Part shown: in pieces, positions 27,962-38,062 of the stretch
Layout: each line of letters opens with the position of its first letter
Position numbering within the stretch: the first letter of the stretch is position 1
NCBI RefSeq assembly: GCF_014750655.1
Contig: NZ_JABBXD010000002.1
Location: forward strand, 483,636-547,635
Direction of reading: 5' to 3'
From: Salinimonas profundi
Lineage (GTDB): Bacteria > Pseudomonadota > Gammaproteobacteria > Enterobacterales > Alteromonadaceae
Length of the DNA stretch: 64,000 nucleotides
Notes under the pieces: model-generated
Databases searched by the model: none
What the model saw: only the letters and a program-made list of their open reading frames with translations
What the model was told of the DNA's origin: nothing
Translations under genes and position numbers: made by a program

Positions 27962-28626
27962 TTAAAATTGAGAAGCTTACCAAAAGTTACCCAAGTCGCC
28001 TGGGTCCTCAATACATATTCAGGAATCTCAACTTTTCGTTCCCCACCGAGAAGAATGTTGCGATCCTGGGTAAAAATGGGGCGGGTAAATCAACCTTATT
28101 TCGCTTACTGGCGAAAAGTGAGTATCCCGATCGGGGGCGCATAATCACTAACCGCTCCATGTCGTGGCCTGTTGCTCTGCAGACGGGCATCCATCCGCAA
28201 ATGACCGGCAGGGAAAATACCCGTTTTATCGGCAGAATCAACAATGTACGTTCATTAGGGAAATATGAAGAGTATGTGCAGGAATTTGCCGAATTGGGTA
28301 AAAAATTTGATTTGCCTGTAAAGACTTATTCCTCCGGAATGCGCGCAAAACTGGTTTTTGCCTGCTGCATGAATATTGATTTCGATGTATATCTTATCGA
28401 TGAAGCGACATCGGTTGGCGACCCACTTTTCAGAAAAAAAGCTAAAGCAACGCTGAAAGAAAAAAGCCAGACAAGTGGCGTCATCATGGTAAGTCATGAG
28501 CTGGACCAGATCAGGGAGTACTGTAATTCAGCGGTGCTTATTGATGAAGGCAAGCTCAGCTACTATGACGACCTTGAAGAAGGCATCGATGCTTACACCA
28601 ACCCCGCCCCGAAAAAAGGTAACTAA
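27958..28626 (+). CDS. kpsT: Capsular polysaccharide ABC transporter ATPase
   Basis: ATP-binding subunit of 222 residues. Walker A is LGKNGAGKSTLF, the signature motif is YSSGMRAKLVFA and Walker B is VYLIDEATSVGD, the KpsT/RfbB type. The ATG at 27958 (MIKIEKLTKSYP) overlapping the kpsM stop is preferred to the in-frame ATG at 27937. It couples to KpsM and is followed by the KpsE-like gene after three bases. Confidence 0.93.
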   Translation: MIKIEKLTKSYPSRLGPQYIFRNLNFSFPTEKNVAILGKNGAGKSTLFRLLAKSEYPDRGRIITNRSMSWPVALQTGIHPQMTGRENTRFIGRINNVRSLGKYEEYVQEFAELGKKFDLPVKTYSSGMRAKLVFACCMNIDFDVYLIDEATSVGDPLFRKKAKATLKEKSQTSGVIMVSHELDQIREYCNSAVLIDEGKLSYYDDLEEGIDAYTNPAPKKGN

Positions 28627-28629
28627 TTC

Positions 28630-29748
28630 GTGCTTAAGAAAACACAAAAAAAACTTAAGGTGATTACCCAAAATGTCGCTAAGCTATTTTTTGCAGCCTG
28701 GGTAATATACGCGCTTTATTTGGTGTTACTGGCAGCACCGCGCTATGAAAGTCAGAGCCAGTTGATTATTAAAACATCGGATGGTGGCAACTCATTCGAT
28801 CCGACATCAATGTTGATGTCGACGGTAACTGATGCCCCGTTGTCAACTGACAGCATTCTTGTAGAGTCATTTATTTTATCAAGAGACATGTTCGATTATC
28901 TTGTCGAACACCATAATCTGATTGAGCAGTACAACTCAGACGAAGCGGATTTTTTTAGTAAATTAGCGCTCGGCAGTACCAAAGAAGATATGTTTCAGTA
29001 TTATCTTAACCATATCGATGTGACTGTCGACTCGGAATCGGCAGTGATTACACTTAAAACGCAGGCATTCAACCGTGAATACGCACACACCCTTAACCGC
29101 GCTATTATCGAACATGCCGAAGCGTTCATTAACCAGATAAATAATGACCTTGCCAAGTCCAAGCTGACATTTGCGAAAAATGAACACGATGTGGTTGAAG
29201 AAAAACTACAGAGCGCTAAAAAGGAACTGTTGGCATTTCAGTCTCAATATAATGTGCTGGATCCTACTGCAGAAGGCGCAGCCTCACAACAAATCGCGTT
29301 TTCTTTAGAAGCCACCCTGGCCCAAAAACAGGCTGAGTTACGAACCCTGTCAGGCATGATGAGCGAACTGGCACCGGAGATGAAAAACCTGAAGCGACAA
29401 ATCTCTGCACTTCAGGATGCTGTTAGTCAGCAAAAAAGCGACTTAAATAAGGCTGCGGTTGATGAAAACAGCGACATTTCCATGACTGAGCTAATGGCAC
29501 AGTACAGTAATTTGCAAATTCAGCTTCAACTGGCGATTCAGGCTTACTCCTCCTCACTGATGACGCTGGAAAGTACGCGGGTGAAAGCATACGAGAAAAT
29601 TCAGCATCTCGTAACTATTGAGAATCCTACGCAGCCCGATGCAAACCAGTATCCCAAGATTGTGTACAACCTGACGTTGTTCGGTGTCATTCTTTTTATG
29701 GTTTATGGAATCGGCAGAATTATTGTAGCCACCATTAGAGAGCTTTGA
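28630..29748 (+). CDS. kpsE: Capsule export inner-membrane protein (KpsE-like)
   Basis: A 372-residue protein of the polysaccharide co-polymerase/KpsE type: N-terminal membrane helix (about residues 18-37, FFAAWVIYALYLVLLAA), a large periplasmic part with long coiled coils (about residues 175-290), and a C-terminal membrane helix (LTLFGVILFMVYGIGRIIV). KpsE bridges KpsMT to KpsD. The start is GTG at 28630. Last gene of the export operon. Confidence 0.88.
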   Translation: MLKKTQKKLKVITQNVAKLFFAAWVIYALYLVLLAAPRYESQSQLIIKTSDGGNSFDPTSMLMSTVTDAPLSTDSILVESFILSRDMFDYLVEHHNLIEQYNSDEADFFSKLALGSTKEDMFQYYLNHIDVTVDSESAVITLKTQAFNREYAHTLNRAIIEHAEAFINQINNDLAKSKLTFAKNEHDVVEEKLQSAKKELLAFQSQYNVLDPTAEGAASQQIAFSLEATLAQKQAELRTLSGMMSELAPEMKNLKRQISALQDAVSQQKSDLNKAAVDENSDISMTELMAQYSNLQIQLQLAIQAYSSSLMTLESTRVKAYEKIQHLVTIENPTQPDANQYPKIVYNLTLFGVILFMVYGIGRIIVATIREL

Positions 29749-29775
29749 GCGCAAATCAGGTTAATGTCAACGAAT

Positions 29776-29801
29776 CCTCACGCTATTGAGCCGGCGTGAG
29801 G
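29776..29801 (+). terminator. Possible terminator after kpsE
   Basis: An 8-bp perfect stem CCTCACGC / GCGTGAGG with a 10-nt loop lies 27 bases after the kpsE stop. It is followed by GTGCTTTTC, a weak T-run, so termination strength is uncertain. Confidence 0.5.
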
Positions 29802-29948
29802 GTGCTTTTCACCCCGTCTTAACTTGTGTATCGGTCCAGCCTTTAGTATAACGACGGTACTTTTGAGAACATTCAGGTCACGTAATTCGTGCAAAGCGGC
29901 TTACGTTTCGTTTTCGAACTTATAAATACAATAATACGGAATCTCATT

Positions 29949-31475
29949 GTGACAACAAAATCAACAAACGACACGCGCTTCTTTGGCCATCCAGGGGGGC
30001 TGCAGACGCTATTTTTTACAGAAATGTGGGAACGCATGAGCTACTACGGTATGCGTGCGCTTCTGGTTCTTTTCATGACGGCTTCACTACAGGAAGAGGG
30101 GCTGGCATTTACGGTTGCCTCTGCCACCGCTATTTACGGACTGTACACCGGCGCAGTTTACTTCATGGGCTTGCCTGGCGGCTGGATTGCAGACCGCCTG
30201 ATTGGCAGCCAGCGAGCCGTGTGGTATGGCGGCATCATCATTATGTGCGGCCATATCGTGCTGGCTATACCAAGTCATAGTACCTTTTTCATCGGGTTGA
30301 TTCTGGTTGTGCTGGGTACCGGTCTTTTAAAACCTAATATCAGTGCAATGGTGGGCGGCCTGTATTCTGATAATGATGCCCGCAGGGATGGTGGTTTCAC
30401 CATTTACTACATGGGAATTAATATTGGTTCACTCATTGGTTATGCCGTATGTGGCTGGTTGGCACCTAATATGGGCTATCACTGGGCTTTCGGTGCTGCA
30501 GCAGTAGGTATGGCCATCGGCCTTGTTCAGTATAAGGTGACGCAGAACCGTTTAGCAGGAAACGGCGAAGAGCCGGCAACAGAGCTGACGCCAAAGGTGC
30601 ATAAAGCTGGCTGGACTGGCATTGTTTTATTTCTTGCGGTTCTGATCGGCGTGACTGCAGCGACCACGATGGGTGTTCTGGTCATTGATCCGGTCGCGTT
30701 GGCAAAATATGTCGCTATCGCCTTTACGGTAATTTTTTTGATTTATTTCGGCGGCATCTTCTTTTTCGGTAACTTAAACGAGCCGGAGAAAAAACGCATG
30801 GGCGCACTCTTTTTGATCTGTGTCGCATCTGCGTGTTTCTGGGCTGGTTTTGAGCAGGCAGGTTCTTCGCTTAATCTTTTCGGACGTGACTACACTGATC
30901 GCATGATTGGCGCATTCTCTATTCCACCGGCCTGGTTCCAGTCAGCAAACTCTATTTTCATTATCATCCTGTCGCCGTTTTTCGCAGCACTTTGGGTGAA
31001 CCTGGGTAAACGAATGCTGGATCCATCCTACGGTGCAAAATGTGCTGTTGGTCTGATTATCATGGCCACCGGCTTTATTGTGATGTTTTTTGCTGCACAG
31101 CTTGCTGCCAGCGGTTTGAAAGTCGCCCCCTACTGGTTGATCATGACGTACTTCCTGCACACTGTGGGTGAACTTTGTCTTAGTCCGGTCGCGCTTAGTG
31201 CGGTAAGTAAGCTGTCTCCCAAACGTTTTGCCGGCCAGATGATGGGCGTTTTCGTACTGACTTATTCAATCGGGAATGTGATTGCCGGGTTGCTGGCTGG
31301 TAACTTTAACCCTGATCGCCTCGATACGATGCCAGATCTGTTCATGCAAATCAGCCTGTTCAGTATCGCTATAGGTATTGTGGTGTTGCTTCTGTCGCTT
31401 AAAACCCGTCACTGGGAAGCGCTTGCAGATAAGAAGCATGAAGATGAACCGCATCCTGTATCACAGCAAGGCTAA
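29949..31475 (+). CDS. Proton-dependent oligopeptide transporter (POT family)
   Basis: Inner-membrane MFS-type di/tripeptide:proton symporter of about 508 residues. HPGGLQTLFFTEMWERMSYYG carries the ExxER-type motif at the N-terminus and DARRDGGFTIYYMGINIGS is the PTR2 signature. About 14 membrane helices. A GTG at 29949 (VTTKSTNDTRFFG) is preferred to a GTG at 29889, because family proteins begin shortly before the FFGHPGG segment. It separates the kps genes from galE and has no evident link to polysaccharide. Confidence 0.92.
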   Translation: MTTKSTNDTRFFGHPGGLQTLFFTEMWERMSYYGMRALLVLFMTASLQEEGLAFTVASATAIYGLYTGAVYFMGLPGGWIADRLIGSQRAVWYGGIIIMCGHIVLAIPSHSTFFIGLILVVLGTGLLKPNISAMVGGLYSDNDARRDGGFTIYYMGINIGSLIGYAVCGWLAPNMGYHWAFGAAAVGMAIGLVQYKVTQNRLAGNGEEPATELTPKVHKAGWTGIVLFLAVLIGVTAATTMGVLVIDPVALAKYVAIAFTVIFLIYFGGIFFFGNLNEPEKKRMGALFLICVASACFWAGFEQAGSSLNLFGRDYTDRMIGAFSIPPAWFQSANSIFIIILSPFFAALWVNLGKRMLDPSYGAKCAVGLIIMATGFIVMFFAAQLAASGLKVAPYWLIMTYFLHTVGELCLSPVALSAVSKLSPKRFAGQMMGVFVLTYSIGNVIAGLLAGNFNPDRLDTMPDLFMQISLFSIAIGIVVLLLSLKTRHWEALADKKHEDEPHPVSQQG

Positions 31476-31519
31476 TGTTTAGCAGATTCGCTCTGCTGAT
31501 TAACGCTAATCAATATTTT

Positions 31520-31546
31520 AAGCCGTCACACCTGTGACGGCTTTTT
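31520..31546 (+). terminator. Intrinsic terminator after the POT transporter gene
   Basis: A 10-bp stem AAGCCGTCAC / GTGACGGCTT with loop ACCT runs into TTTTT. It lies 45 bases after the stop and just before the next ribosome site AAAGGTGA. Confidence 0.88.
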
Positions 31547-31563
31547 GCTTATAAAGGTGAGCC

Positions 31564-31872
31564 ATGAAGCTATATTTTTTCACTAAAAATATTCCGGGAT
31601 TAGGCGCATTGAGCCTTAAACAGCGTATGACATTGCTTGAGGATGCCGGCAGGCGAATGAGCGTACCTGAGAAAACGCTTCTGAATGTCCTTAAGCTCTT
31701 AGTCATTGTGCCGGTATTTGTACTTATTTTGCGCACCGCCACAGACTGGACATCATTAGTGTGGGCTTTTCTGGTATTTTTACTGTATCCCATTGTGGTT
31801 AAACCGCTTCAGTACTCACTAAGCGCTAAATACATTAAATTGCCTGATAACACTTCATCCCCTAAGGAGTAA
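31564..31872 (+). CDS. Small hypothetical membrane protein
   Basis: A 102-residue protein with two adjacent hydrophobic helices (about residues 44-60 and 65-83) and a basic N-terminus containing [29 protein letters not shown] precedes the ATG. It ends two bases before the galE ATG, so the two are probably co-transcribed. I do not assign a function; similar small proteins occur in Alteromonadales. Confidence 0.72.
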   Translation: MKLYFFTKNIPGLGALSLKQRMTLLEDAGRRMSVPEKTLLNVLKLLVIVPVFVLILRTATDWTSLVWAFLVFLLYPIVVKPLQYSLSAKYIKLPDNTSSPKE

Positions 31873-31874
31873 AG

Positions 31875-32894
31875 ATGAACACCATTCTGGTTACCGGCGG
31901 CGCCGGTTATATTGGTAGTCATACGTCGCTGCAACTACTGGAAAACGGTTTCAATGTTGTAGTTCTGGATAATCTTGCCAATTCAAGTGCAGAGTCATTG
32001 AAGCGCGTTGAGAGCCTGACAGGAAAATCGCTTACCTTTATTCAGGGTGATATTCGTGAGGGCGACCTGCTAAACGATCTGTTCAGCCAGCATGATATTG
32101 ACGCTGTTATTCACTTTGCGGGACTCAAGGCGGTCGGCGAATCAGTGCAAAAGCCGTTAGATTATTACGAAAACAACGTGTATGGCACGCTGGCACTGTG
32201 TAAAGCAATGCGCCAGCATAACGTTAAAAATCTGGTCTTCAGCTCTTCAGCTACGGTCTACGGTGATCCTGCGGCCCTTCCTCTGAAAGAGGATATGTCT
32301 ACCGGACATCCTACCAACCCTTATGGTATGTCCAAATTAATGGTAGAACATGTACTTACTGATTTATATCAGTCAGACGACGCTTGGAATATCGTCCTGC
32401 TACGCTACTTTAACCCTGTAGGCGCGCATGAATCCGGCCAGATAGGTGAAGATCCTAACGGCATTCCGAACAACCTGATGCCTTATATCTCGCAGGTGGC
32501 AACGGGTAAACTCGAGCAATTGAGTGTCTTTGGTGATGATTACGACACGAAAGACGGCACCGGCGTCCGCGACTATATTCATGTAGTAGATTTAGCCAAT
32601 GGCCACCTCAAAGCATTGGATCGCATTGAACTCAATATGGGGCTGGATATTTACAATCTTGGTACAGGTCAGGGGTATTCGGTGCTGGAAATGATTAGTG
32701 CATTTGAAAAAGCATCAGGTCAATCTGTCGATTATAAAATCGCGCCCCGGCGCGATGGTGATGTCGCTGCTTGCTATGCGGATCCCACTAAGGCAGCAAA
32801 AGAGCTTAACTGGCATGCCGAGAAAGGGCTGGCAGACATGTGTAATGATGTCTGGAAATGGCAATCTGCAAACCCCCAAGGCTACAAAGCATAG
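31875..32894 (+). CDS. galE: UDP-glucose 4-epimerase
   Basis: Interconverts UDP-glucose and UDP-galactose (NAD-bound SDR). The 339-residue product has the N-terminal [11 protein letters not shown], catalytic S with YxxxK ([20 protein letters not shown]) and [19 protein letters not shown] precedes the ATG. Together with galU and ugd it would supply UDP-sugars for the nearby polysaccharide genes. A strong terminator shared with mlaA follows. Confidence 0.97.
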   Translation: MNTILVTGGAGYIGSHTSLQLLENGFNVVVLDNLANSSAESLKRVESLTGKSLTFIQGDIREGDLLNDLFSQHDIDAVIHFAGLKAVGESVQKPLDYYENNVYGTLALCKAMRQHNVKNLVFSSSATVYGDPAALPLKEDMSTGHPTNPYGMSKLMVEHVLTDLYQSDDAWNIVLLRYFNPVGAHESGQIGEDPNGIPNNLMPYISQVATGKLEQLSVFGDDYDTKDGTGVRDYIHVVDLANGHLKALDRIELNMGLDIYNLGTGQGYSVLEMISAFEKASGQSVDYKIAPRRDGDVAACYADPTKAAKELNWHAEKGLADMCNDVWKWQSANPQGYKA

Positions 32895-32903
32895 TCGAAA
32901 GAA

Positions 32904-32931
32904 AAAAGCCCGGTACAACAACCGGGCTTTT
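32904..32931. terminator. Bidirectional terminator between galE and mlaA
   Basis: A perfect 11-bp stem AAAAGCCCGGT / ACCGGGCTTTT with loop ACAACA lies just after galE, 50 bases beyond the mlaA stop on the other strand. Confidence 0.9.
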
Positions 32932-32981
32932 AAATTATACGCAAAGTTAATGACTTATATCAGACCTCTCAGAAACACCTG

Positions 32982-33785
32982 TCAGTTATCCCCTTCACCG
33001 AGCAGCGATTCAAAATCATCAAAATTCTCTTCCTGCTCTTCTGTATCCATCTGATCTGTACCCACTTCACCGTCTGTCACTCTGAATTTCAGGTTCTGGA
33101 AGTAGGCATTCTTCACAAATGAGTACTGGTCGAAGGATTGCTCTAACTGCTGCTCCTGGTCTAATAATGCGGCCCGGCCCTCTAACAGCGATATGACAAT
33201 TGTTGCGATATTAAAGTTGGTATTAAGTATGGTGTTAGGATAAGTGTATCCATCAGCCACACGCCCGCCAAAAGTGCGCGGATCAGAAGGCCCAAGGACA
33301 GGCAACATCAAATAAGGGCCGGTATCTATTCCCCATACCGCCAGTGTTTCTCCAAAGCTTTCCCGTTGCCGCTCTATGCCCATTTTAGTTGCAACGTCAA
33401 TGGTGCCAAGCAGGCCCACAGTACTATTAATGAAGAATCGACCCAGACTATCCATGCCCTCATTCAGGTCACCCTGAAGCATGTTATTCATAAAGTTTGC
33501 AGGCTCTTCCAGATTGTTGGTCGCGTTCACCAGGCCGGTACGGATAAATTGCGGCATAACGGTGACGTAGCCGACGGTAACGGGCCGAATCAAATAATTA
33601 TCCAGATACTCCCAGTTGAAGGTCCATGTCAGCCTGTTAACGCTTTCCAGTGGATCCCGCGGATCTGAAATATTGGCGGGATCCGCTTCCTGAGCCTGTT
33701 CGCTGGCGCCATTTGATGCGCAACCAGATATAATGCCGGTGACCATAAGAAGGCCGATAACCATGGCATGTTTTATTGTTCTCAC
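32982..33785 (-). CDS. mlaA: Outer-membrane lipid asymmetry lipoprotein MlaA (VacJ)
   Basis: Lipoprotein that removes phospholipid from the outer leaflet of the outer membrane and passes it to MlaC. The signal MRTIKHAMVIGLLMVTG ends in the lipobox IISGC. DPLESVNRLTWTFNWEYLDNYLIRPV and GTIDVATKMGI, ETLAVWGIDTGPYLMLPVLGPS are family signatures. The start is GTG, sharing one base with the ccmI stop (TAGTG), which places mlaA as the last gene of the ccm transcript. Its acidic tail is longer than usual. Confidence 0.96.
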   Translation of the reverse strand: MRTIKHAMVIGLLMVTGIISGCASNGASEQAQEADPANISDPRDPLESVNRLTWTFNWEYLDNYLIRPVTVGYVTVMPQFIRTGLVNATNNLEEPANFMNNMLQGDLNEGMDSLGRFFINSTVGLLGTIDVATKMGIERQRESFGETLAVWGIDTGPYLMLPVLGPSDPRTFGGRVADGYTYPNTILNTNFNIATIVISLLEGRAALLDQEQQLEQSFDQYSFVKNAYFQNLKFRVTDGEVGTDQMDTEEQEENFDDFESLLGEGDN

Positions 33786-35029
33786 TACAATTCCTTATCA
33801 ATTGTTAATGTGTGTTGGACGGACTGTCCTTGTCGAAGCGAAATCTGAATACTACCCTGCCACTCGCCAGGGGCTATCGCGACATCCTCGTCAGCAGAAA
33901 TGCGGGCGACTATACGGGCTTCTGACAAGGTGTTAAGCGAATAACCCGCGACCATCGCATCACTCCCGGACAGTGTGACCGTGACCGGGAACGAAGGCAA
34001 AGGCAGTTTTACGACCGCAGCCGGCATTCGGTTTTCATTATTGGTACTCTGCGCAAATACCACAAGATATCCCTGCGAAGGAAATGTCTTCACATCGATG
34101 TTATTATCGACACCAATGGTAAGTTCAACCTGCGTCGCTTGCGCCTCTGACTCACCTGCGCCAGATGAACCCGCCCCTCGCATCTGGGCGATTCTGGACT
34201 GCAAATCCTGTTTAAGCGGATTATTAGCAGGTAACAAATTATCAACCTTTGAAAACGCACGTTCGGTCGCTGCCAGATCACCCAGTTGTGCTGAGGCTAC
34301 AGCCATCATCAGTGAATAATTCGTGTTCTCAGGAGAATCTGCAATCAGCGCAGAGAGTAACGACTGTGCCTGTGCGATCCGCGGGCGCTCACCGGTCGCT
34401 AACAACCCCTGAATATAGCTGGTTGCTATTTGTGGATCCTGACTGATTGAGAATGCTTTCTCAAGCGCATTCAACGCTTCATCCTGTCTACCGAGCGACA
34501 TATTAAGCCTGCCCAGGAACATCCACCCTTGCGCATCCTCAGGGGAGCCCCGAAGACGATGCCGGATAGCAATAGCGAGCTGTTGTACATCTTCGGTGCT
34601 GAAGTTTGCAGCGCTTGTACTGGTTAGCTTTTCTGACAAGGCAGGAAGTGCCGCAACGGCCTCCTGCTGACGTTTTAGTCCGGTTAACTGATTCACATTA
34701 CTGTAAACATAAAAGCCAATAGTCAACGCGATCGCGGCTATCAACACAGCGAAGGAATAGCGCATGGCAGTATTATCTTTTTCCACTGCATCATGCTCTT
34801 CCACCAACGCAAGTTTAAGCTCATCACTCGCCTGACGCAGGTCATGTTCTGTAATCAGCCCCTGCTCCGCTTCTACCGATAACTCGCTGAGGCGCTGGCG
34901 GATGAGCGCTACATTGGTGGCCTGTAATTGTCGTTTAGCTACCCGCTTCCACCATATGGGCAACACTACCAACATCACCAAAAAGGTAATCATTGCGGCA
35001 ACAAAAAGGTGAAACACGGACCAGGTCAC
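33785..35029 (-). CDS. ccmI: Cytochrome c biogenesis protein CcmI
   Basis: Apocytochrome c chaperone of 414 residues. Two N-terminal membrane helices (about residues 5-25 and 88-107) flank a basic leucine-rich cytoplasmic loop, followed by a periplasmic TPR region (GWMFLGRLNMSLGRQDEALNALEKA) and a C-terminal beta-rich domain (about residue 300 on). The ATG overlaps the ccmH stop by four bases. Together with CcmF and CcmH it forms the haem ligation complex. Confidence 0.92.
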   Translation of the reverse strand: MTWSVFHLFVAAMITFLVMLVVLPIWWKRVAKRQLQATNVALIRQRLSELSVEAEQGLITEHDLRQASDELKLALVEEHDAVEKDNTAMRYSFAVLIAAIALTIGFYVYSNVNQLTGLKRQQEAVAALPALSEKLTSTSAANFSTEDVQQLAIAIRHRLRGSPEDAQGWMFLGRLNMSLGRQDEALNALEKAFSISQDPQIATSYIQGLLATGERPRIAQAQSLLSALIADSPENTNYSLMMAVASAQLGDLAATERAFSKVDNLLPANNPLKQDLQSRIAQMRGAGSSGAGESEAQATQVELTIGVDNNIDVKTFPSQGYLVVFAQSTNNENRMPAAVVKLPLPSFPVTVTLSGSDAMVAGYSLNTLSEARIVARISADEDVAIAPGEWQGSIQISLRQGQSVQHTLTIDKEL

Positions 35030-35469
35030 GATTTATCCTGCCTGAGTATTTCATCTGCCTTGGCGAGCTGCTCGGCCATGTCTGCCGATACCTGAGGCTT
35101 ACGGCGTTTCACTACAATAATGGTGGCACAGGCAATGAATATGAGCGGTATGAGCCACAACCAGATGGTGCCAATCGTCACAGGCGGCTCGTAGTAAACA
35201 AAATCACCATAGCGGGCCTTCATGTACGCGATCACTTCATCTTCTGTTTTGCCATCCTGCAGTAACTGATGTACTTTGCGGCGCATGTCATGGGCAATCA
35301 TAGCATCAGAATCAGCAATGTTCTGATTCTGGCACATGGGGCATCGCAATACCGCCGTCAATCTGTTGAAGGACTCTCGTTGCGCATCACTATCAAACTC
35401 GTAACTGCTTTGTGCTGCCCAGCTTAGTGAGGATACGAACAAAAGCATAACTAACCAGGCTCTGATCAC
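35026..35469 (-). CDS. ccmH: Cytochrome c biogenesis thiol oxidoreductase CcmH
   Basis: Periplasm-facing membrane-anchored protein of 147 residues that reduces apocytochrome c thiols. A signal peptide (SSLSWAAQS) precedes the family motif LRCPMCQNQNIADSDA containing the CxxC pair. One membrane helix follows (IWLWLIPLIFIACATIIVV). Only the short N-terminal form is present; the TPR part found fused in E. coli CcmH is the separate ccmI here. Overlaps both neighbours by four bases. Confidence 0.95.
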   Translation of the reverse strand: MIRAWLVMLLFVSSLSWAAQSSYEFDSDAQRESFNRLTAVLRCPMCQNQNIADSDAMIAHDMRRKVHQLLQDGKTEDEVIAYMKARYGDFVYYEPPVTIGTIWLWLIPLIFIACATIIVVKRRKPQVSADMAEQLAKADEILRQDKS

Positions 35470-36071
35470 CGCCCTGCTCCCTGTGCATTTTGCTCTTCGC
35501 GGCCGGTGAGCCGCTGGTACAAAGGCCCAATCTTATTCATCCAGACTCTCTCATTGATATCGCCTACATGATGCATCCGCACTATTCCCTCGCGGTCAAT
35601 AACAAAGTGCTCAGGTGCACCTGTTACACCAAGATCCAGCGAGGTGTCGCGGTACACATCAAAAATATTGAAAGCGTAAGGGTTTCCGTAACGACTGAGC
35701 AGTTCGGTAACTTCCTGCTGCACTCGGTTTAGCGTCTTTGTGCCGTTATCAGGATCCAGATCCTGATCAAAGTAAAGCCCGACGAAGCGAACGCCCTCGG
35801 TTTCTTTTAAGTGTGTAAGATACGGCATTTCCACGGCGCAGGTAACACACCACACGCCCCACACATTTACAATGGTAACCTCACCCTTAAGCGCTGCTTG
35901 CGTGTAGTTTTTCTCCGGCTCCATCAGATCAGGAAGCAAAAATTCAGGAAAAGGTTGCCCGGTGATTTGCGAGTCAAGTTGGCGCGGATCTGAAGACAGA
36001 CCGCTGTATAAAAAGGCCGCTACCAACACAAACAGCATGACAGGAATAACGACGAGCCACGTTTTTTTCAT
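35466..36071 (-). CDS. ccmG: Thiol:disulfide interchange protein CcmG/DsbE
   Basis: Membrane-tethered thioredoxin-like protein of 201 residues acting with CcmH in reduction of apocytochrome c. One N-terminal helix (about residues 5-24), then the active site VWGVWCVTCAVEMPYL: the CxxC is CVTC rather than the enteric CPTC. The GAPEHFVID cis-proline segment is present. Overlaps ccmF by four bases and ccmH by four. Confidence 0.94.
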   Translation of the reverse strand: MKKTWLVVIPVMLFVLVAAFLYSGLSSDPRQLDSQITGQPFPEFLLPDLMEPEKNYTQAALKGEVTIVNVWGVWCVTCAVEMPYLTHLKETEGVRFVGLYFDQDLDPDNGTKTLNRVQQEVTELLSRYGNPYAFNIFDVYRDTSLDLGVTGAPEHFVIDREGIVRMHHVGDINERVWMNKIGPLYQRLTGREEQNAQGAGR

Positions 36072-38062
36072 GCATGTTCCTCCGTCAAATCAGCATGGCC
36101 AGGTTTTTTTCTGAATTTGGCCAGCGCCGACATCCGGTAACGCTTATCGCTCATTGCGCAGATACCGCCGAGCGCCATTATTGCGCCACCGCCCCAAATC
36201 CAGACGACAAAAGGCTTGATATAAACCCTGACAGCCCAGGCACCATCGTCCAGTGGCTCGCCCAACGCAATGAAGAGATCTCTGGTGAGAGTAGAATGAA
36301 TAGCCGCTTCTGTCATCGGCATGCGCTGAACGGTATAGATGCGCTTCTCCGGCTCAAGTTGTGTCAGCATCTGACCATTTTCATAAACGATGAATTGTCC
36401 GGCATCAGCCTCATAATTCGGCCCCTGTCGCTTTTCAATTCCCTTAAATGCAAATGTGTAATCGCCGAGAGTCAACTGCTCACCGGGAAGCATACGTACA
36501 TCGCGTTCCTGTTCATAGTTAGATACGAGCGTAATACCAATCAGCGTAACGGCAAATCCCACATGGCCTAAAATCATTCCCCAATGACTGCGGGTCAGCA
36601 ACCTGAGTCGTGTAAACAAACCTGTCGTCGGATCCATCGCGCTGAGTCGCTGAGTCACTTCCATCACTGATGCAATCAGGATCCAGAAAGAAAGCGTCAA
36701 CCCTAATACCGCCATGTAGGCTGCTTGCGAGTATGAAAAGAATACGAGTAACGCTGCGGACAGACTTATCCCCAGCGCGACCAGCGTTTGGCGGTATAAG
36801 GCGGAAACCGGCTGATTTTTCCAGCGCGAAAGGGGGCCGATACTCAACAAAAATACAAAAGGAACAATAAGATAAACAAACATCTTATTAAAAAATGGTG
36901 CGCCGATAGAGATAGATCCCAGCCCCAGTTCCTTGTGCACCAGCGGTAATAGTGTACCCAATAACACGACAAGTGTTGCAGCACATAACAGAATGTTATT
37001 GCCCATCAGCATAACTTCTCTGGAAACCGGCTGATAACGGCCGGCGCTGCCCAGCGACGATGCTCTAAGTGCAAACAGCAACAGTGCGCCGCCGGCCAGA
37101 ACAATCAAAATGCCTAAAATGAATAAGCCCCGGGTCGGGTCGCTGGCAAAAGAGTGGACAGAGACAATCACACCTGAGCGCACCAAAAACGTGCCCAGCA
37201 AGCTCAGCGAGAACGCACCGATTGCTAATAATACGGTCCAGGACTTAAAGACTTTTCTTTTTTCTGTTACCGCCAGCGAATGCATTAGCGCAGTGCCTAC
37301 AAGCCAGGGCATGAACGAAGCATTTTCCACCGGGTCCCAGAACCACCAGCCGCCCCAGCCCAGCTCATAATAAGCCCACCAGCTGCCCAGACAAATGCCA
37401 ACAGTGAGAAAGCACCAGGCCGCCAGCACCCAGGGGCGTGACCAGCGTGCCCAGGTAGAATCCAGCTTGCCGGCGATAAGCGCCGCACCTGCAAATGCAA
37501 ACGCAACAGAAAAGCCTACGTATCCCATATACAACATAGGCGGATGAATGATCATGCCAAAATCCTGTAAAAGCGGATTCAGATCACGGCCATCCACAGG
37601 CATAAATGGCAGCATGCTGGTAAAGGGGTTAGAAGTTAACAGCATGAACAAATAAAATCCCACAGCCACCATACCAAGTACAGACAGTACACGGGCGACC
37701 ATCTGCTGAGGAATACTGCCACTAAAGGCAGCCACTGCCACCGTCCACAGAGAGAGCATTAACACCCACAACAGAAATGAGCCTTCATGTCCGCCCCAAA
37801 CGGCGGTTAGCTTATAATGGATAGGCAGGCGTGAATTAGAGTGCTGGGCAACATAGCTCAGTGAGAAATCGTCAGTAGCAAATGCGTAAGACAAGCACAC
37901 AAAGGCAACAACAGTGAATGTAAACATGCCCAGGGCGAGTGGCCGGGCTGTGGCAATCAGGCCTGACTGATTAGTTTGTGCGCCCCACAACGGATATACC
38001 GCAAGGAGTATGGCACTCACCAGTGCCAGTGTAAGCGCGATATTACCCAGCTCTGGTATCAC
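36068..38062 (-). CDS. ccmF: Haem lyase subunit CcmF
   Basis: Large integral membrane protein of 664 residues that takes haem from CcmE and attaches it to apocytochrome c. The WWD haem-binding motif is [20 protein letters not shown] (about residue 230). Conserved periplasmic histidines occur in [13 protein letters not shown] and [14 protein letters not shown]. About 15 membrane helices. Overlaps ccmE by four bases. Confidence 0.97.
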   Translation of the reverse strand: MIPELGNIALTLALVSAILLAVYPLWGAQTNQSGLIATARPLALGMFTFTVVAFVCLSYAFATDDFSLSYVAQHSNSRLPIHYKLTAVWGGHEGSFLLWVLMLSLWTVAVAAFSGSIPQQMVARVLSVLGMVAVGFYLFMLLTSNPFTSMLPFMPVDGRDLNPLLQDFGMIIHPPMLYMGYVGFSVAFAFAGAALIAGKLDSTWARWSRPWVLAAWCFLTVGICLGSWWAYYELGWGGWWFWDPVENASFMPWLVGTALMHSLAVTEKRKVFKSWTVLLAIGAFSLSLLGTFLVRSGVIVSVHSFASDPTRGLFILGILIVLAGGALLLFALRASSLGSAGRYQPVSREVMLMGNNILLCAATLVVLLGTLLPLVHKELGLGSISIGAPFFNKMFVYLIVPFVFLLSIGPLSRWKNQPVSALYRQTLVALGISLSAALLVFFSYSQAAYMAVLGLTLSFWILIASVMEVTQRLSAMDPTTGLFTRLRLLTRSHWGMILGHVGFAVTLIGITLVSNYEQERDVRMLPGEQLTLGDYTFAFKGIEKRQGPNYEADAGQFIVYENGQMLTQLEPEKRIYTVQRMPMTEAAIHSTLTRDLFIALGEPLDDGAWAVRVYIKPFVVWIWGGGAIMALGGICAMSDKRYRMSALAKFRKKPGHADLTEEHA

